Shown here piece after piece: positions 1 through 12,700 of a stretch of 64,000 bases of DNA. Source of the DNA: Epinephelus fuscoguttatus (lineage: Eukaryota; Chordata; Actinopteri; Perciformes; Serranidae); contig NC_064770.1 of assembly GCF_011397635.1 (NCBI RefSeq), positions 28,289,603-28,353,602 of the forward strand, in the 5' to 3' direction. The position numbers and the translations under genes were made by a program. Below the pieces are notes generated by a model. That model saw only the letters and a list, made by a program, of their open reading frames with translations, was not told the DNA's origin and did not search any database. Each line of letters begins with the position of its first letter. Positions within the stretch are counted from its first letter, which is position 1.

Positions 1-733
1 AGAGAGAATATCCCTGGCTTTGCCCGTCCCTTGAATTTGTCTTGTAAAGTTTGGCACACCTTGAAGTGTCCCAGCTCTCATTCAAATACAGTACGAATAG
101 AAAGAGAAAGAAACAACTGGTACATGAATGTTTTCACTTTGGATAAAGTTTGTTTTTTCAGACAGTGCCTGACTGAGGGTGTGGGCATTAGTGTGTTTGT
201 GGAAGCTCCCACACCCAAGCAAATGTATTAGGTGGAAAGATGGTGATTATTTGAACAAGTCTTCCCAGTGTTTTATAACACCGTGAGGACTTACAATATT
301 ATGGGCCTTTCATAAAATATTCAGGAGGAAAGTAATTACTTTCACACTGTTTTTGTCTGTAGTGTACGAGTTAATGTGTACTATATTCATCTGTTACGGT
401 AATTTACTGTAAAATACAACAACATAGTGTGGAAATCACATAAGCATATTTAGCTACTTGAGCCACATCACAAATGTATTCAGCAAAATAATATTAACTG
501 ACAGAGTTAATACAAGAGTTATTTTATTGTACAGCTATTCAAATCAGAATGAGCCTGACTATAATAACAAACTCACTTTACATTAAGTCCTTGGACGATG
601 AAAACAGCCAGCTAAAACCATGAGAGACAATGATGCAGAAAAACATGTTAAAATATGTCACACTTTGGCATTCATGAAATTAGAATTTATAAAAACATAA
701 ATCATCTGTTCTGTTTGTTTTTCCCTTTTTACT
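1..733. other. 3' flank of receptor copy A
   Basis: This stretch lies downstream of the copy A stop codon at 734-736 and shows no coding signal. A minus-strand AATAAA (TTTATT at 523-528) about 205 nt past the stop is the best polyadenylation candidate, so roughly 500-733 is probably 3' UTR. Nothing else is recognisable; the short open frame near the left edge is not supported by composition or homology. Confidence 0.45.
523..528 (-). terminator. candidate poly(A) signal, copy A
   Basis: AATAAA on the minus strand about 205 nt beyond the stop codon of copy A. It is the closest canonical signal in that flank. Cleavage would fall near 500-510. Confidence 0.4.
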
Positions 734-3700
734 TCATCTGGATTTAGCCTTGTTTTCCTCATCTGTCTGTCCCTCGGGTTTGTCCAAATCCTCAGAGATT
801 GAAGGTGCATCTTTCTGTTTAAATAAATTATAATAATCAGTATTAGTGTTGTTGAAATTGATATATAGTCAGTACAAAGAAAATGCTTAATATCTGTACT
901 GTTTGCACCTTCTGCCTTGGAGACAGCTCATTATTTTTGCATACAAAACACTGAATATGGTGGAATCAGTTGGGGCTATTCCTCATTTAAATAGATGTAT
1001 TAAAGATGTATAGTATGGGAGGTAAAGTGGCACATGTGAGTTTGTTTGAAATTTTTCAGAAATCCATATTTTTATTAAATCTACATTTTAAAATAATTTA
1101 GTGGACTGCTTGAGATAATGTGTTGTAATTCCAGGAACTTACCACAGATCTGTCCTTTCCACAAGAGCACGTCAGCCATCTTATGTACTCCTCTCGCACC
1201 TGGAGCATACAAAACAACAACTATTATACACAAACAATGCTACATCATCTACATAGCATTAAATATTCAAACGTTACAGGTTAGTTTATCTGTTTAACAA
1301 AAGCAATTTAAAATTCTATCCATATTCTCTCAATCGTATTAGCCTTGAATCAATAGTTAACTGATGTGAGAAGGCAGGAGAAAGACTGATGTAGCTGAAG
1401 ACTACCTCCTTGTTGAGCAGACAGTGGACGATGAAGAGGAAGGTGCCCTGTTGGGAGTTGAGGAGAATGAAGAGGACCTGAAAGAAAAGGTTTGTCTGGT
1501 ACAGGCCCAGAATCCAGGTACAGCCCAGTATGACAAACTGGGCCACAATCTTGAACAAGATCAACCTGTAAACAATGAGAATTCAACTTTTAGGGTTTTC
1601 AGAAAATTGCATATTTTGGATTTTAATGCAAAGACAGTGTTGATCACTCATACCTGGTGTCTTTGGATTGAGAAACATCACTTTTCATGTTGGCCAGGGT
1701 GGGTCTCAGACTCCATAGAGTAGCACAGAACAATATCCAATTCAGCTAAAAGAGAAAAAGACACAAAGGCTGGGCTGTGGAAAAAAAAAATCTCCGCACA
1801 AACCTCTAATTGTACTAGTCAAGAAATATACCTTTGTTTGCTAAAAAAAAAAATATTCCAGACACGATACAGTTAAGACAACAAACTGGGCTGAGGTGAT
1901 TGAATTTGTTAAAATAAAAGGGAAGCAAATGTTAACATGCAATATACTCACAGCAAGGATAGCAATCACAGGGCCTGTTAAAGCCCAGCTGAAATGGCGC
2001 TGTCTCGAGAGCCAGCACCTGTAGCAGAATCAAACACTTTCAACCTGGATGCACATCAGACATACAGGAGAATATGAATGAGTGTATTACTGTTTATCTT
2101 ACTCACACCTCTGCCTCAGTAGCACCATATCCATCAGAATATACCAGTGCAGAAACACCCACAATCACAAATGGAACGCCGTAGCCAATCAGGTAAAGAA
2201 CTAGCCTGGGGAGGCCATCTCTCTGGATGACCTGCACCTTAGTGAGCCTCCGGACCAACAGGTGGAGCTGAAAGGCCTCCAGCAGCATCCACACAAAACC
2301 TGCTATAACTAAGAAGTGGAGAAGCCCCGCTATGACGGTGCAGGCTAGCTGTGGAGACAGAAGAGAAGTATCTTCAATACAGTAAAATGCCTAAAATGCC
2401 TCCTCCTTTCATCCACGCCCCAAGCTTTAGATACAACCACAGCAGAGAATTTATCACTTAATTAAAGTCACAGAATTACCTGTGTGAGGGTCCTGTAAGT
2501 ACTTTTGTAAGCAAACAAAACATCTTAGTATTAGCAGCCCAGTCCCTGTAAGATAATCTTGGCATTGTATGTTTCTGCAAACCACAGATACATCATCTTT
2601 TTACATTTTATACGCATCTTATCAACATTTCTAGAGTGATGTAGTGCTAGTCACATGTTATCTGGAGGGGATGTTGAATGATGTGACTCCTAGGTGAGAC
2701 TGCTGCCAAGCTGTAGATGGCTGCAGAGCACTGTTTGAGACCCAACATAAAACACGGGATGTTTTCTAACAACCCGTCCCTGCGTTCCAACTGGTATTTT
2801 TGCCACCAAATGTGCATTTTGTGCGTGGCTAAATGGCGGGTGCCTCTTAGCAACCAGTCACTGCATTTCCATGGGCAGTTGTGCTACCAAACATGGGTGT
2901 TTAAAGCCAAACATGATATTTTTTTTACCACCAAAACCAAGTGTTTTTGTGCCTAAATATAACCACGTGATAACCACAGCATTGTTGAGATGTAAGAAAT
3001 GGAAAGTTTCAACATATCCACAACAGAATATACAAATGTGACATATCTGTGGTTAAGAAACATGCAATGCCAACACTGCTTCTGGCAATTGGGCTATTAG
3101 ACTTGCTGTACCTCTTGTTCAACATATTTGTCGTTCCACAGCAGCAGCAGATGGGAGAAGAAGAGGTTGAGGCAGAGGTGAAGACGGGCTGTGTTGTTGA
3201 TCTTGGGGTTCCAGCTACACAGGAGGAAGGTGAAGATGGCCAAACCAAAGAAGAATAGTCCAACAATCACACACATTCGGTTTAGCCACTCCAGGAAGGG
3301 ATCCTCTGGTGGAGGCTGAGAAGGCAGAAGACACAGAGACCAAGAGAATTACGTACATCCGTTCGGAACAACCTGATGTTGGATCTGCAACTTTGTCTTC
3401 ACCTGGATACAAACTACAAGATTTTAAGGCTGACATATTGTCGGTCCCTCCACACAATAGCTCCATTTGTCAAAACACGTAGTGTGAGTATTCAAGTCCT
3501 CTATAGTGTCCCTGCCCTCAGCAACACAGTCTTATCATGTATATAGACATCTCATATACCTCCCCAATCTGCATGATGAGGGCAAAGGTAGAAAGGTGGG
3601 AGCAGCTGCACACTGTGTAGTTTTCATCAGAGTATGCAACCCAGCAGCCCTCCACCGACCAACCCATCGTCTCTTCCTCTTTTTCGCCATCGTCCTCTTG

Positions 3701-6700
3701 TTCCTCTTCTTCGTTCTTGCTTTTGTCCTCCCAGAACACACAAGTCACAATTCCAGATTCAGGTACTTTCTGAGAAAACAAAAGAAACAGAGCTTACATT
3801 CAAAGTTAGTTTCTTTTTGTCTCGATGGATAGGAGTTGAATTTTGATTGCTGCTGCACCTTCTTATGTTGGATGGTAAAGTTGACGGGGTCAGTGAGGTT
3901 GGTGGTGTTTATGGACGGTAAGACTGCGGTAAAAACATCCGAGTACATCTCTGTCTTGTTCTCCGTTTTAAAGTACTGATGACTAAGAAGAGTCTCCATC
4001 CCACTCAGTGTCATGAAGGCAGCTGCAGCAGAACCTAGGAGTGTCCAGGTGAAATAAGAATTAAACAGATATTAACAGATGCTACAGTCATCATGGACTT
4101 TTTCGTCTACTTTGTCTCACCATTGTTGGCGCTGGCAAGAGCCTGCAAGTTGATCTCCATGGTCTGTCCTTTGGCAGAAAGAGGGGCATTGTTGTCATCA
4201 TGACTCCCTGGACCAATGACTTCGAGGCTCAAATCTGACACATGGATAAAAATTATAGCAGGTATATTTTATATGTGCTGAGAAATCAAATGTAGCTTAT
4301 CTAAACAAAGAGGAACTCCTCTTACCCACTGTTGGAGTTTGCATTGCTTTGCTGGTTTTGTTCTGAGTTCGTGGCACTATTGTAGAAACTAGAAGGTCTG
4401 TGATTCCCAGGATCACACTGCCGGTCTCCCCGTCTCCTTCACTACTCACCCTGCTTGACCTGACACGTGGTCCAACACCTGACACTTCCTGTGAGAAATA
4501 AGTCGTTGTAATGAGGCAAACAAAAACACAAACATAACATAAAGCTCTGATTTTGTTGGATATGAAGTACCATGGATGCAGAAAGGCTGTTTGCCACTGT
4601 CTGCAAGAGACACCAAGAAAGACAGAGGGGAAAGGCATTAGAATGTAACCGCAGTGTCCCCAGCACTTTACATTACATCACCTCTTTAGACTCACAGTGA
4701 GATCCGTGTGATCGGTCTCCACAAGTAAAACACTAGAATCTTTTCTACATACCGCATCTGGTAAGGTGACACCTGTGTTGTTCTTGAGCTGTTGATCCAT
4801 ATTGCCAAGGAAAGCTCTTTCTTTTGTCTGACCCTGCAATACAACGTGTGTGTTGAGTATTTATTTACTTTGCCTGAGTACTATACTTAAGTGAAATTTT
4901 GACACTTGTATTTTACTAGACTATTTCCATCATATGCTACTTCATACTTCTACTCCACTACATTTCAAAAGGAAGTGTTGTACATGTACTCCAATACCTT
5001 TGTTTAACACTTATAGTTACTTGCTATTTTTAAATACAAACATATGTAAAACATATGTTCATATACCAGTAGTAAAGCATCAAAAATTGGCTCCAAATTG
5101 CTGAACTACATAACTGAAATACTATTACATGTCTTTGTTAGTGATCAAAAAACAAATTGAAATATTTTATAACTTAAGGAGCTCATGTTATGGCATGATA
5201 CTTTTACCTTTGATCATTTAAAAAAGGTCCAGTGTGTAGGATTTAGGGGCATCTATAAGCAGAACCACTGTATAATTTTTAATGCTGTGAGGTAGTTTCA
5301 ATGGGTCCCTGTGCATGCTATTATGATTGGCCCTTGTGCAGACTAGTTGCTATTTATGGGCCTAAACTAGTTTCTGTATAATCTTACTGGCTATTTTACC
5401 AAAGAAGAAAAAAGAAAACCATGATGAAGGTGTTTTTACGTTTTCAGAGACATGTATAGCCTCACAAACTGCACTATTTTTCAGTTAATGAGAGTTTATC
5501 TTTAAACAGAAACGTATATCTAAGGTGGCAATTTGAATTATTCACAAGGCCCCGTTTTTTGCCCTACATATTGTTGGAGGGCCCACACCCTCTATGGGCC
5601 CCCTCACTTTATGGAGCCCCAGTGCAACCGCCCCTCTTGCACTGTCTATATTTACACCCCTGATAATATTTGTAACTATTTTTAATTCGTTTTTGATCAA
5701 CTGAAACTAAGAATCTCTGTTTTTTCTTTACCTCAGAGTGAGAGGAATATCTTTACATACAGAGCAGGTCCTCTCCCACTGAGTCTGCCATGTTGTTTCT
5801 ACAGTAGCCCTGAATGGACAAACCCAACACTGGCTCTAGATGAGCCCAATTGCATTTTTGCGTCGCTCACGCTTGGCACACAGGAGTAGTTTCAGTTCTG
5901 CGACCTCAATGCTAGCTGCCATTAAATCCTTCACTCCAGACCTTTAATATTGATACCTTAAATCTTAGTACTTCTGTTCTTTTACTAAAGTAACATTTTG
6001 AATCCATGACTTAATGGAGTATTTTTAGACTAAAGTATTTCTACTTTTTTAAGTAACAAATTGAGTACTTATTGATTTTACCACATTGTAAACTGGTGAT
6101 TTGACATCTATATACTAAGAGAAAGGTATGAACTTTGTATAACCTCAAAATTAAAATGTTTTCACTTCACAATAGGGAGACATTAGTTTGTTTCTTTAAT
6201 CATGGAACAGGTTTGGTAACTTCTACATTCAACATAATAACAAGTCGGGGGTCAGCACTGGTATCTAGATTTCCTCCTATCAAGAGATGTTTGTTTGAAC
6301 ATTGAGTGCATTTACAAACCATTTATGAGGCCTCTAGAAATCCCCCTATTATCTTTTAAGAGGTCTGTTTCCCATTAGCCCTAGCTGGATCATGTGATGC
6401 TAATTGAAGCGCTTATCCCAGCTATGATCATATTTAGGATATGGTGTTTACATACTTACAGTCATTATGCATAACATAAATTCTTCATTCGTCAGTTCAA
6501 CTGAGAAATGGAAAAATGCAATCAGGGCTTACCTTTGGAGGCTCAATTGCATCTAGGATATCTGAAAGACCTGACAGTGATTTAGAAAATATTGTAAATA
6601 AAAAATTTAACTTAGTTTTAATTATAAATCTCAATTATCCTGAAAGTTGGCTTTACTCACTTTGACAAAATGAAACCCCCATCTCCCACAGGATTCCAGT

Positions 6701-9700
6701 TGAAGGGTAGAATCCATCAGGACAAGAACAATAGAAGGTCCCCGGTACATTAGTGCACACTGTTAGTTCACCACATATATCAGGCGTCTTGCTGCACTCA
6801 TCTATATCTGTAGAGAGAGAGCATGCACAACACTATCTGTTCTTGAGGATGATTTAATCCATATAAATCCAAACAGTAGAAGCACAGTGTATCCTCCATA
6901 GATACCAAACAAGAGCACACACCTGTGCATGGGTTAGAAATGCTGGCTATTACATCTGGGTTGTCCAGCCGAAAGCCGGGGAAGCAGGTGCAGATGTAAG
7001 ATCCAATTGAATTTGTGCAATTGGAATTTGGTCCACAGACAGTAGCATCTTCGACACACTCATCAACATCTGTAAAATCACTGAGATTAAAATAAATACA
7101 ACACACAAAAGAAGCCATATACACTTTTCGGAGACGTCACAAAAGTGTATTTGATGCCACTTGGTGCCTGTGCTTCCTCTCACAGTGCACCTTATATCGC
7201 CCACTGAGACTGCTGAACTCATACCTAGCTATGCCTGTTAGGTGCAACACCTTGAAGGATGGGGACCTTTTTAAATTAATACAAGTTGCAGATGCAGTAC
7301 TACACTAAATCTCTGGTAATGTAAGCTGTGGTGGCAGTACTTTAAGAATGTGTTGTAGTAAGGTCAACTAGTGAAAGTTAAATATAGCAAATGTGAAATT
7401 AGTGTCTATTAGTCTGTATGTAATCATAACAATTTTAGGTTGCACAACTCCAAAGTTTTGGCAGTACAATATATTTTTTACCTGTTTGGATTTAGCCTTG
7501 CTGTGCTGTAAAAGACTGAACACTGTAGAAAAATTGATGCTCAATTGGTACAAACCAGCACTGTGCAGGTTAGGTTTAGAAGAGCACCCTGTTATTCTGT
7601 TTCCCCTAACAACCTGGGATTTATTTTACACAGCTGTTACCTTGTATAGTCAAGACCTTAGCTTCTGGCACAACTCAAGGATAATGAATAGCAGTTTTTT
7701 TTTTATTGGATACTCTGACAGAAAATGTTAGCTATTGGCTTAAGTGTTTACTTCACTGATGTTTCTTTTCATCCTCTCTCTGATATTGAAGAAATGAACT
7801 CAAAATGGCTAACAGTGATACATGCGCAGATGTTTTAACCCTCAGGTTTGCCACTGTGCCACTGGTGTCTGCACTTACCAATACAGATGTTGGACTCACT
7901 GACATCTGCAGCTGGTTGAGTTGGTGTGAACCCCAGTTGACATTCACAGGTATGAGCTCCAGGCGTGTTGGTGCAAATAGAGTCAGGGCCACAGACAGTT
8001 GAGTTGAAACACTCATCGATATCTGAGGAAGGGACGGTTAATGTATGTTACAATGTTCTCATTAAAAGGAAAATTGTCCATTTAGTGTATCAGCTCAGCT
8101 TTTGGCAGGACTAAAAGGACAAAGTGCAGATTATATTTGCCAGTTTTATACTGTGAACACCCTAAAACCAATCTCTTTCTCCTTAGCTAGCCGGTGTGTT
8201 ACAGTAACTCTGTGGGGTTTTCTGAACAACATGATCGATTTTAAGTGTTTTTCAAAAAAATCAAAATGGCGGAAAATCTGTATAACCAGAAGTTATGGGT
8301 TCTTGAGGCACATTTGTTCCTCATGAGGAGAGGCATCTCTGTGCAAAGTTTCATGTCTCTACGACATACGGGGCATGAGATATGCCCATTCAAAGTTTGC
8401 AATTTCAATCAGTTGCTATAGCGCCCCCCTTTGGCCAATTGATGTAATATTGCTTCCTCCCATGACCCTCTACCACTGTGCCAAATTTCACATGGATTAT
8501 ATAGTAAGACAATGTTCAATTGCCTTTTTTAGATTTGCAAAGATAAAACCCATGGCACCCTATGCCATGGGTTTTGGACATGGGCACTGTCAAAGTCTCC
8601 CTCCAGACACGTTTTGAAGTATGTAAAAATACTCCGCTATGATTAAGATTTTGTTCAACATGGTTTTCCCACATGAAAAGTAAATAGAAGAAGAGGAAGC
8701 ACATCTATTCCTTCTCCCTTATTGAGAAATTCTAGATCTAGCCTTCTCCAAATGTCACTTTCTCCTGCGTCGGCTCAGCACTACTAGTGCTAGGTTGACT
8801 GGTGAGGAAGCAGTGCACATCAAGATGGCTGGTTAGCATTGGAAGAAACATCAGAGAGATCAAGGCATACATGATGAGCCTCAGTGAGAACTAGACTCAG
8901 ATGAGGAGTCTGTTCTGCACTGTAATCGTCAACTAGCAGACGAATTAGAATGGTTAGTGTAGTTAGCATCTTTGATTTATTTATGTTGTTTTATAGCTTG
9001 TTAGCTTGTAGGCTATCTGGCAGTGGCTGACATGGTATTGGTGGTTGTGAAACATCTGGTAATATCTGCTACAATTAGGTTTTTGGTTAATAGAAGAAGA
9101 AAGCTCCAGGGTCCAGTTAACGTCCAAGAACTGCACACTCTACCATGTTTGCTGTCAAAACTTTCACTACACTATGGCTTACTTTGCTCTCTGTATTGAT
9201 AAGTCTGGTCTGTACCAGAGGTGTCAGATTTCTAGTGGAATAGGGAGGAAAGTGAAAACACCCCTGCACCCAGAGGAAAGGAAAATTCAAAATAAAATCT
9301 CTTCTTTGACCAGACGATTTCTCCTTGATGTAATGGAGCCCAATATATTACATTCTGACCATTTTCCCATACTTCTTAAATTCAGCTCTTTTTCCTCTCT
9401 CCCTGCATTATTCTTTATTTGTCTGAAATAATCAGCTCTGAGATCCAAAAGAAGAATTGACTGGCTTGTAAATGAGCCCGCACAATGTCAGAAATTTGCC
9501 TCAGTGATCAAATTCAAGCCTCATCTCTGCGAAGCCTACGAGCACAGCAAAAGAACTCCTGCTGATTTATTCCTTTGCTGGGGGGGAGCAGATCAGAATC
9601 TAAATAAGAAGTTGATTTATTTCTTATGAGACAAAGAAAAATGAAGAAAAGACTATTGTGAGCAGCAAAATTCTGTTCTGTGTAGTGACAAACTTTGCAC

Positions 9701-12700
9701 AGATACAAGTCTGTAGAGTCAATGTCATTCATTTCAGGGCATATTGACATAAAAAAAACAGAATTTTTGAGTGGATGAGGGCTTTAAGATTTGCACGTGT
9801 AGTCAACTATACCTCCCCCTGGTTTCCAACTGGTGGGTCGTGGTCCAAAAGTGAATCGCGGGTCCATTCGGAATGGAACCCAAGTGACTCGCCAACATGT
9901 CAAGTTTGTTAAAAACAGAGCTTTTATTTTGAAGGACCATTTCCTATGGAGCCTAACATATTTTTTGATCACCGAATGGCTCATTGAGGGTTATGCCTTG
10001 CTCACTGTATATTACACACTACAGAACAGCACAAACCTTGACAAACTGGGGTTGCTTCAGGCACAAGGTGGTAGCCATCATGGCATTCACATACAAAACT
10101 TCCTGGGTTGTTGTGACAGGTCCCATCATCCCCACAGACATTGTCAAGACATTCATCAATATCTGTGGAGAAATTGACAACAGACCTGTGAACAAGTTTC
10201 ACAACCAGCGTGAATGTACCTGCAAAGAGAGAAAGACAGAAACAAATGTATTTTATGATACCTATGCATGGGTTGGAGCCTCCAGGTGGTAATGCAGGAT
10301 CTGTTGCGTCGAATCCATCCAGACAGGTACAGAAGTGTGCTCCAATGGTGTTGTTACATTTGCTGTTAGTGCCGCAAAGTTCTGAATTCCTCTGGCACTC
10401 ATCAATGTCTGACAAGATATATTACAGTCAGAAGAAGGTACACTTAAAACAAACTGCTTACTTTAAGAGCACGAGGCTCCTCCTACTTCCTGCGTGACGT
10501 ACTGTCTTGCATTAAAGGTTTGTAACAATGGCCATTATCACTGGATACAACGCACGAGATGATCAATTTCTCCACCATGTCACCAATGTAACCACCATTT
10601 AAATGAAACAAAATGTACTTACCAACACAGCCATATGAATCTGGAGTGGGTAGGTGTGTTGGAGGGATTTCATACCCAGAAACACAGGTGCAACCTCCCT
10701 CACTTGAGCACTCAGCGAGTGGTCCACAGGAGTCTGGTTCACACTTATAATGATCTAAACAGACATGATCACATATCATAAGTAATTTGAAAAATGTGAG
10801 CTGTACAATCCTCCACCTGCTATTTAGCAAATGTTAAGCAACTAAAACAACAACCCTTTTATATGTAGGTCCAGATATGAGGTATGAAATTTGTCAGTTC
10901 TTTCAGCACATTCAAAGAAAAGCAATGAAATTGACGCCATCGTTGATATTCAAAGAAAATGTGAATAACGGATCAGGCAACATAAACAGAAAAATATTAT
11001 TTATACAGACAATCAGAAAGACTTTCCCCTCATACACAACCATTGCAAACAGATGTAAAATAGTATTTGAGCTTAAAAGTTTTAAGTAACTTTGATTTGA
11101 TTTACCCTGTGATGGTCTGGCAACCTGTCCAGGGTGTACCCCACCTCTCACCTAATGTCAGCTGAGATAGACAGTTACAGATAATGAATAACTGAATTAG
11201 TAAATACCGATTGTATGTTGTCTGAATTCATGTTTTTGTGTACATTTTTCCCACTACCGCAGCAACAATTTTGTAAAATGACTTTCAGTTTGATACAGTT
11301 TTGTAAGTTAACACATTCCAGGCTATAAAAATAATGCCCCACAACTCATAATGAAGTCATTTGTGTATTACCCACGTAATTTGGAAGACTGCAGTCACAT
11401 GACCAATGCACTGATGGGAGTAAAGAATGAATTAGTTTAAAGAACAAGAGTTTGTGTAAAGGAGCCAGGTTGGGGTGGTGGAAAGGTCAAACACACACAG
11501 GACTTTCCACCAGGGCCCTGTTTCAGGAAGCAGGCTCAACAAATTCTGAGCCTAATTGTAATCTCTGGGTTGATTGAGCCTGAGCTGAGAAACTGAGTTT
11601 TCGGTTCCAGAACAGCTGATCAGCATTAGTTCAATCAACTCTGAGTATGTTCAGCCTGAGAGAGAGGCGCATTCACGGCGAGCAGTGAAAGACATCATCA
11701 GTGGAGTGCAGATAACGTGATATTCAGTCTTTGAATATAGGCTATGAAAAGTATTCATGAATCACTGCATCATGAATCCACATAGATTAATTCCTGATTA
11801 ACACTGACAAACCTGCAGTTCTGTGGAATTCCTCTTCTTTAAGATTATTTTCGGGGCTTTTGTTGCCTTAAATAGCAAAACAGCGTAATGTTGAGGGAGA
11901 GAGGGAACGACGCGCAGTGAGAGGCTTCAGACTGGGTTTGAACCCGCGGCCGCAGCATTAGCGTCTGATCACGGGGCGTCCGCTCCATCCACTAAAGCCT
12001 GATATATGGTCCTGCAGCGTACCTACGGCGTACCTACGTCGTTGCCGTCACTCCATTTCATCGCGGTGCAATTCACCGCCAGAGCGGTAGGGGGCTGCGG
12101 TCCTTTCCTGAATGGTTATCATCGTCTCTAGTTGATTCTTTGTTTAGCTTCCGGTTTTTCCGGTCACAGTGAACAATGGCGACCGAGAGAGAGAGAGAGA
12201 ATCTTGCTGGAGGTGGAGTTGTTGGATGTCAAAGAAAGTATGTTACTGCAACATCTACATCGCAACAGAAGATGTTTAAAGATGGCGGGGATGGCGCATT
12301 CTGGAAATATGGAACCGGAAATGCGTTGCTACTAAGAAAACCAATCACAGCCCTCTGCGCTGGGTCTGCATTGCCTCGACGTGCAGTTACATTTTTTGGG
12401 AAGTGCACGTCAGGCTACGTCGGGGGCTATGGTAAGCTTCCTGCATAGCCACGTACCTTACAACGTAGTTACGTCGTTGATTTAACACAGGACCATAAAT
12501 CAGGCTTAAGCCAACGATACTCCTTTGCAAATACTTTGATAATCAATTCTGATTTATGTCCAGGGAAAACCACAACAACGGGCAAAAGTCTTTTCAGAGC
12601 CAGAGTCACTTTTCTTACGGGCCGACAATCCGCTGTCTCTCTGATGTGTTCAGTGTCTCTGATGTTATAAAGAAAACTGCCGCTGCCGAAGAATCAAAGG

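Noticed and set aside
1424-1723. 99-residue plus-strand open frame
   Set aside because: It is the complement of two seven-helix exons of copy A (1406-1565 and 1654-1745); composition and splice sites support only the minus strand.
3506-3846. Plus-strand frames of about 70-108 residues
   Set aside because: They mirror the GPS exon on the other strand. The real minus-strand frame carries the GPS motif.
6562-6570. Shorter 29-nt version of copy A exon 6533-6570
   Set aside because: It keeps frame in copy A, but the matching choice in copy B breaks frame, so the longer exon is the better model for both.
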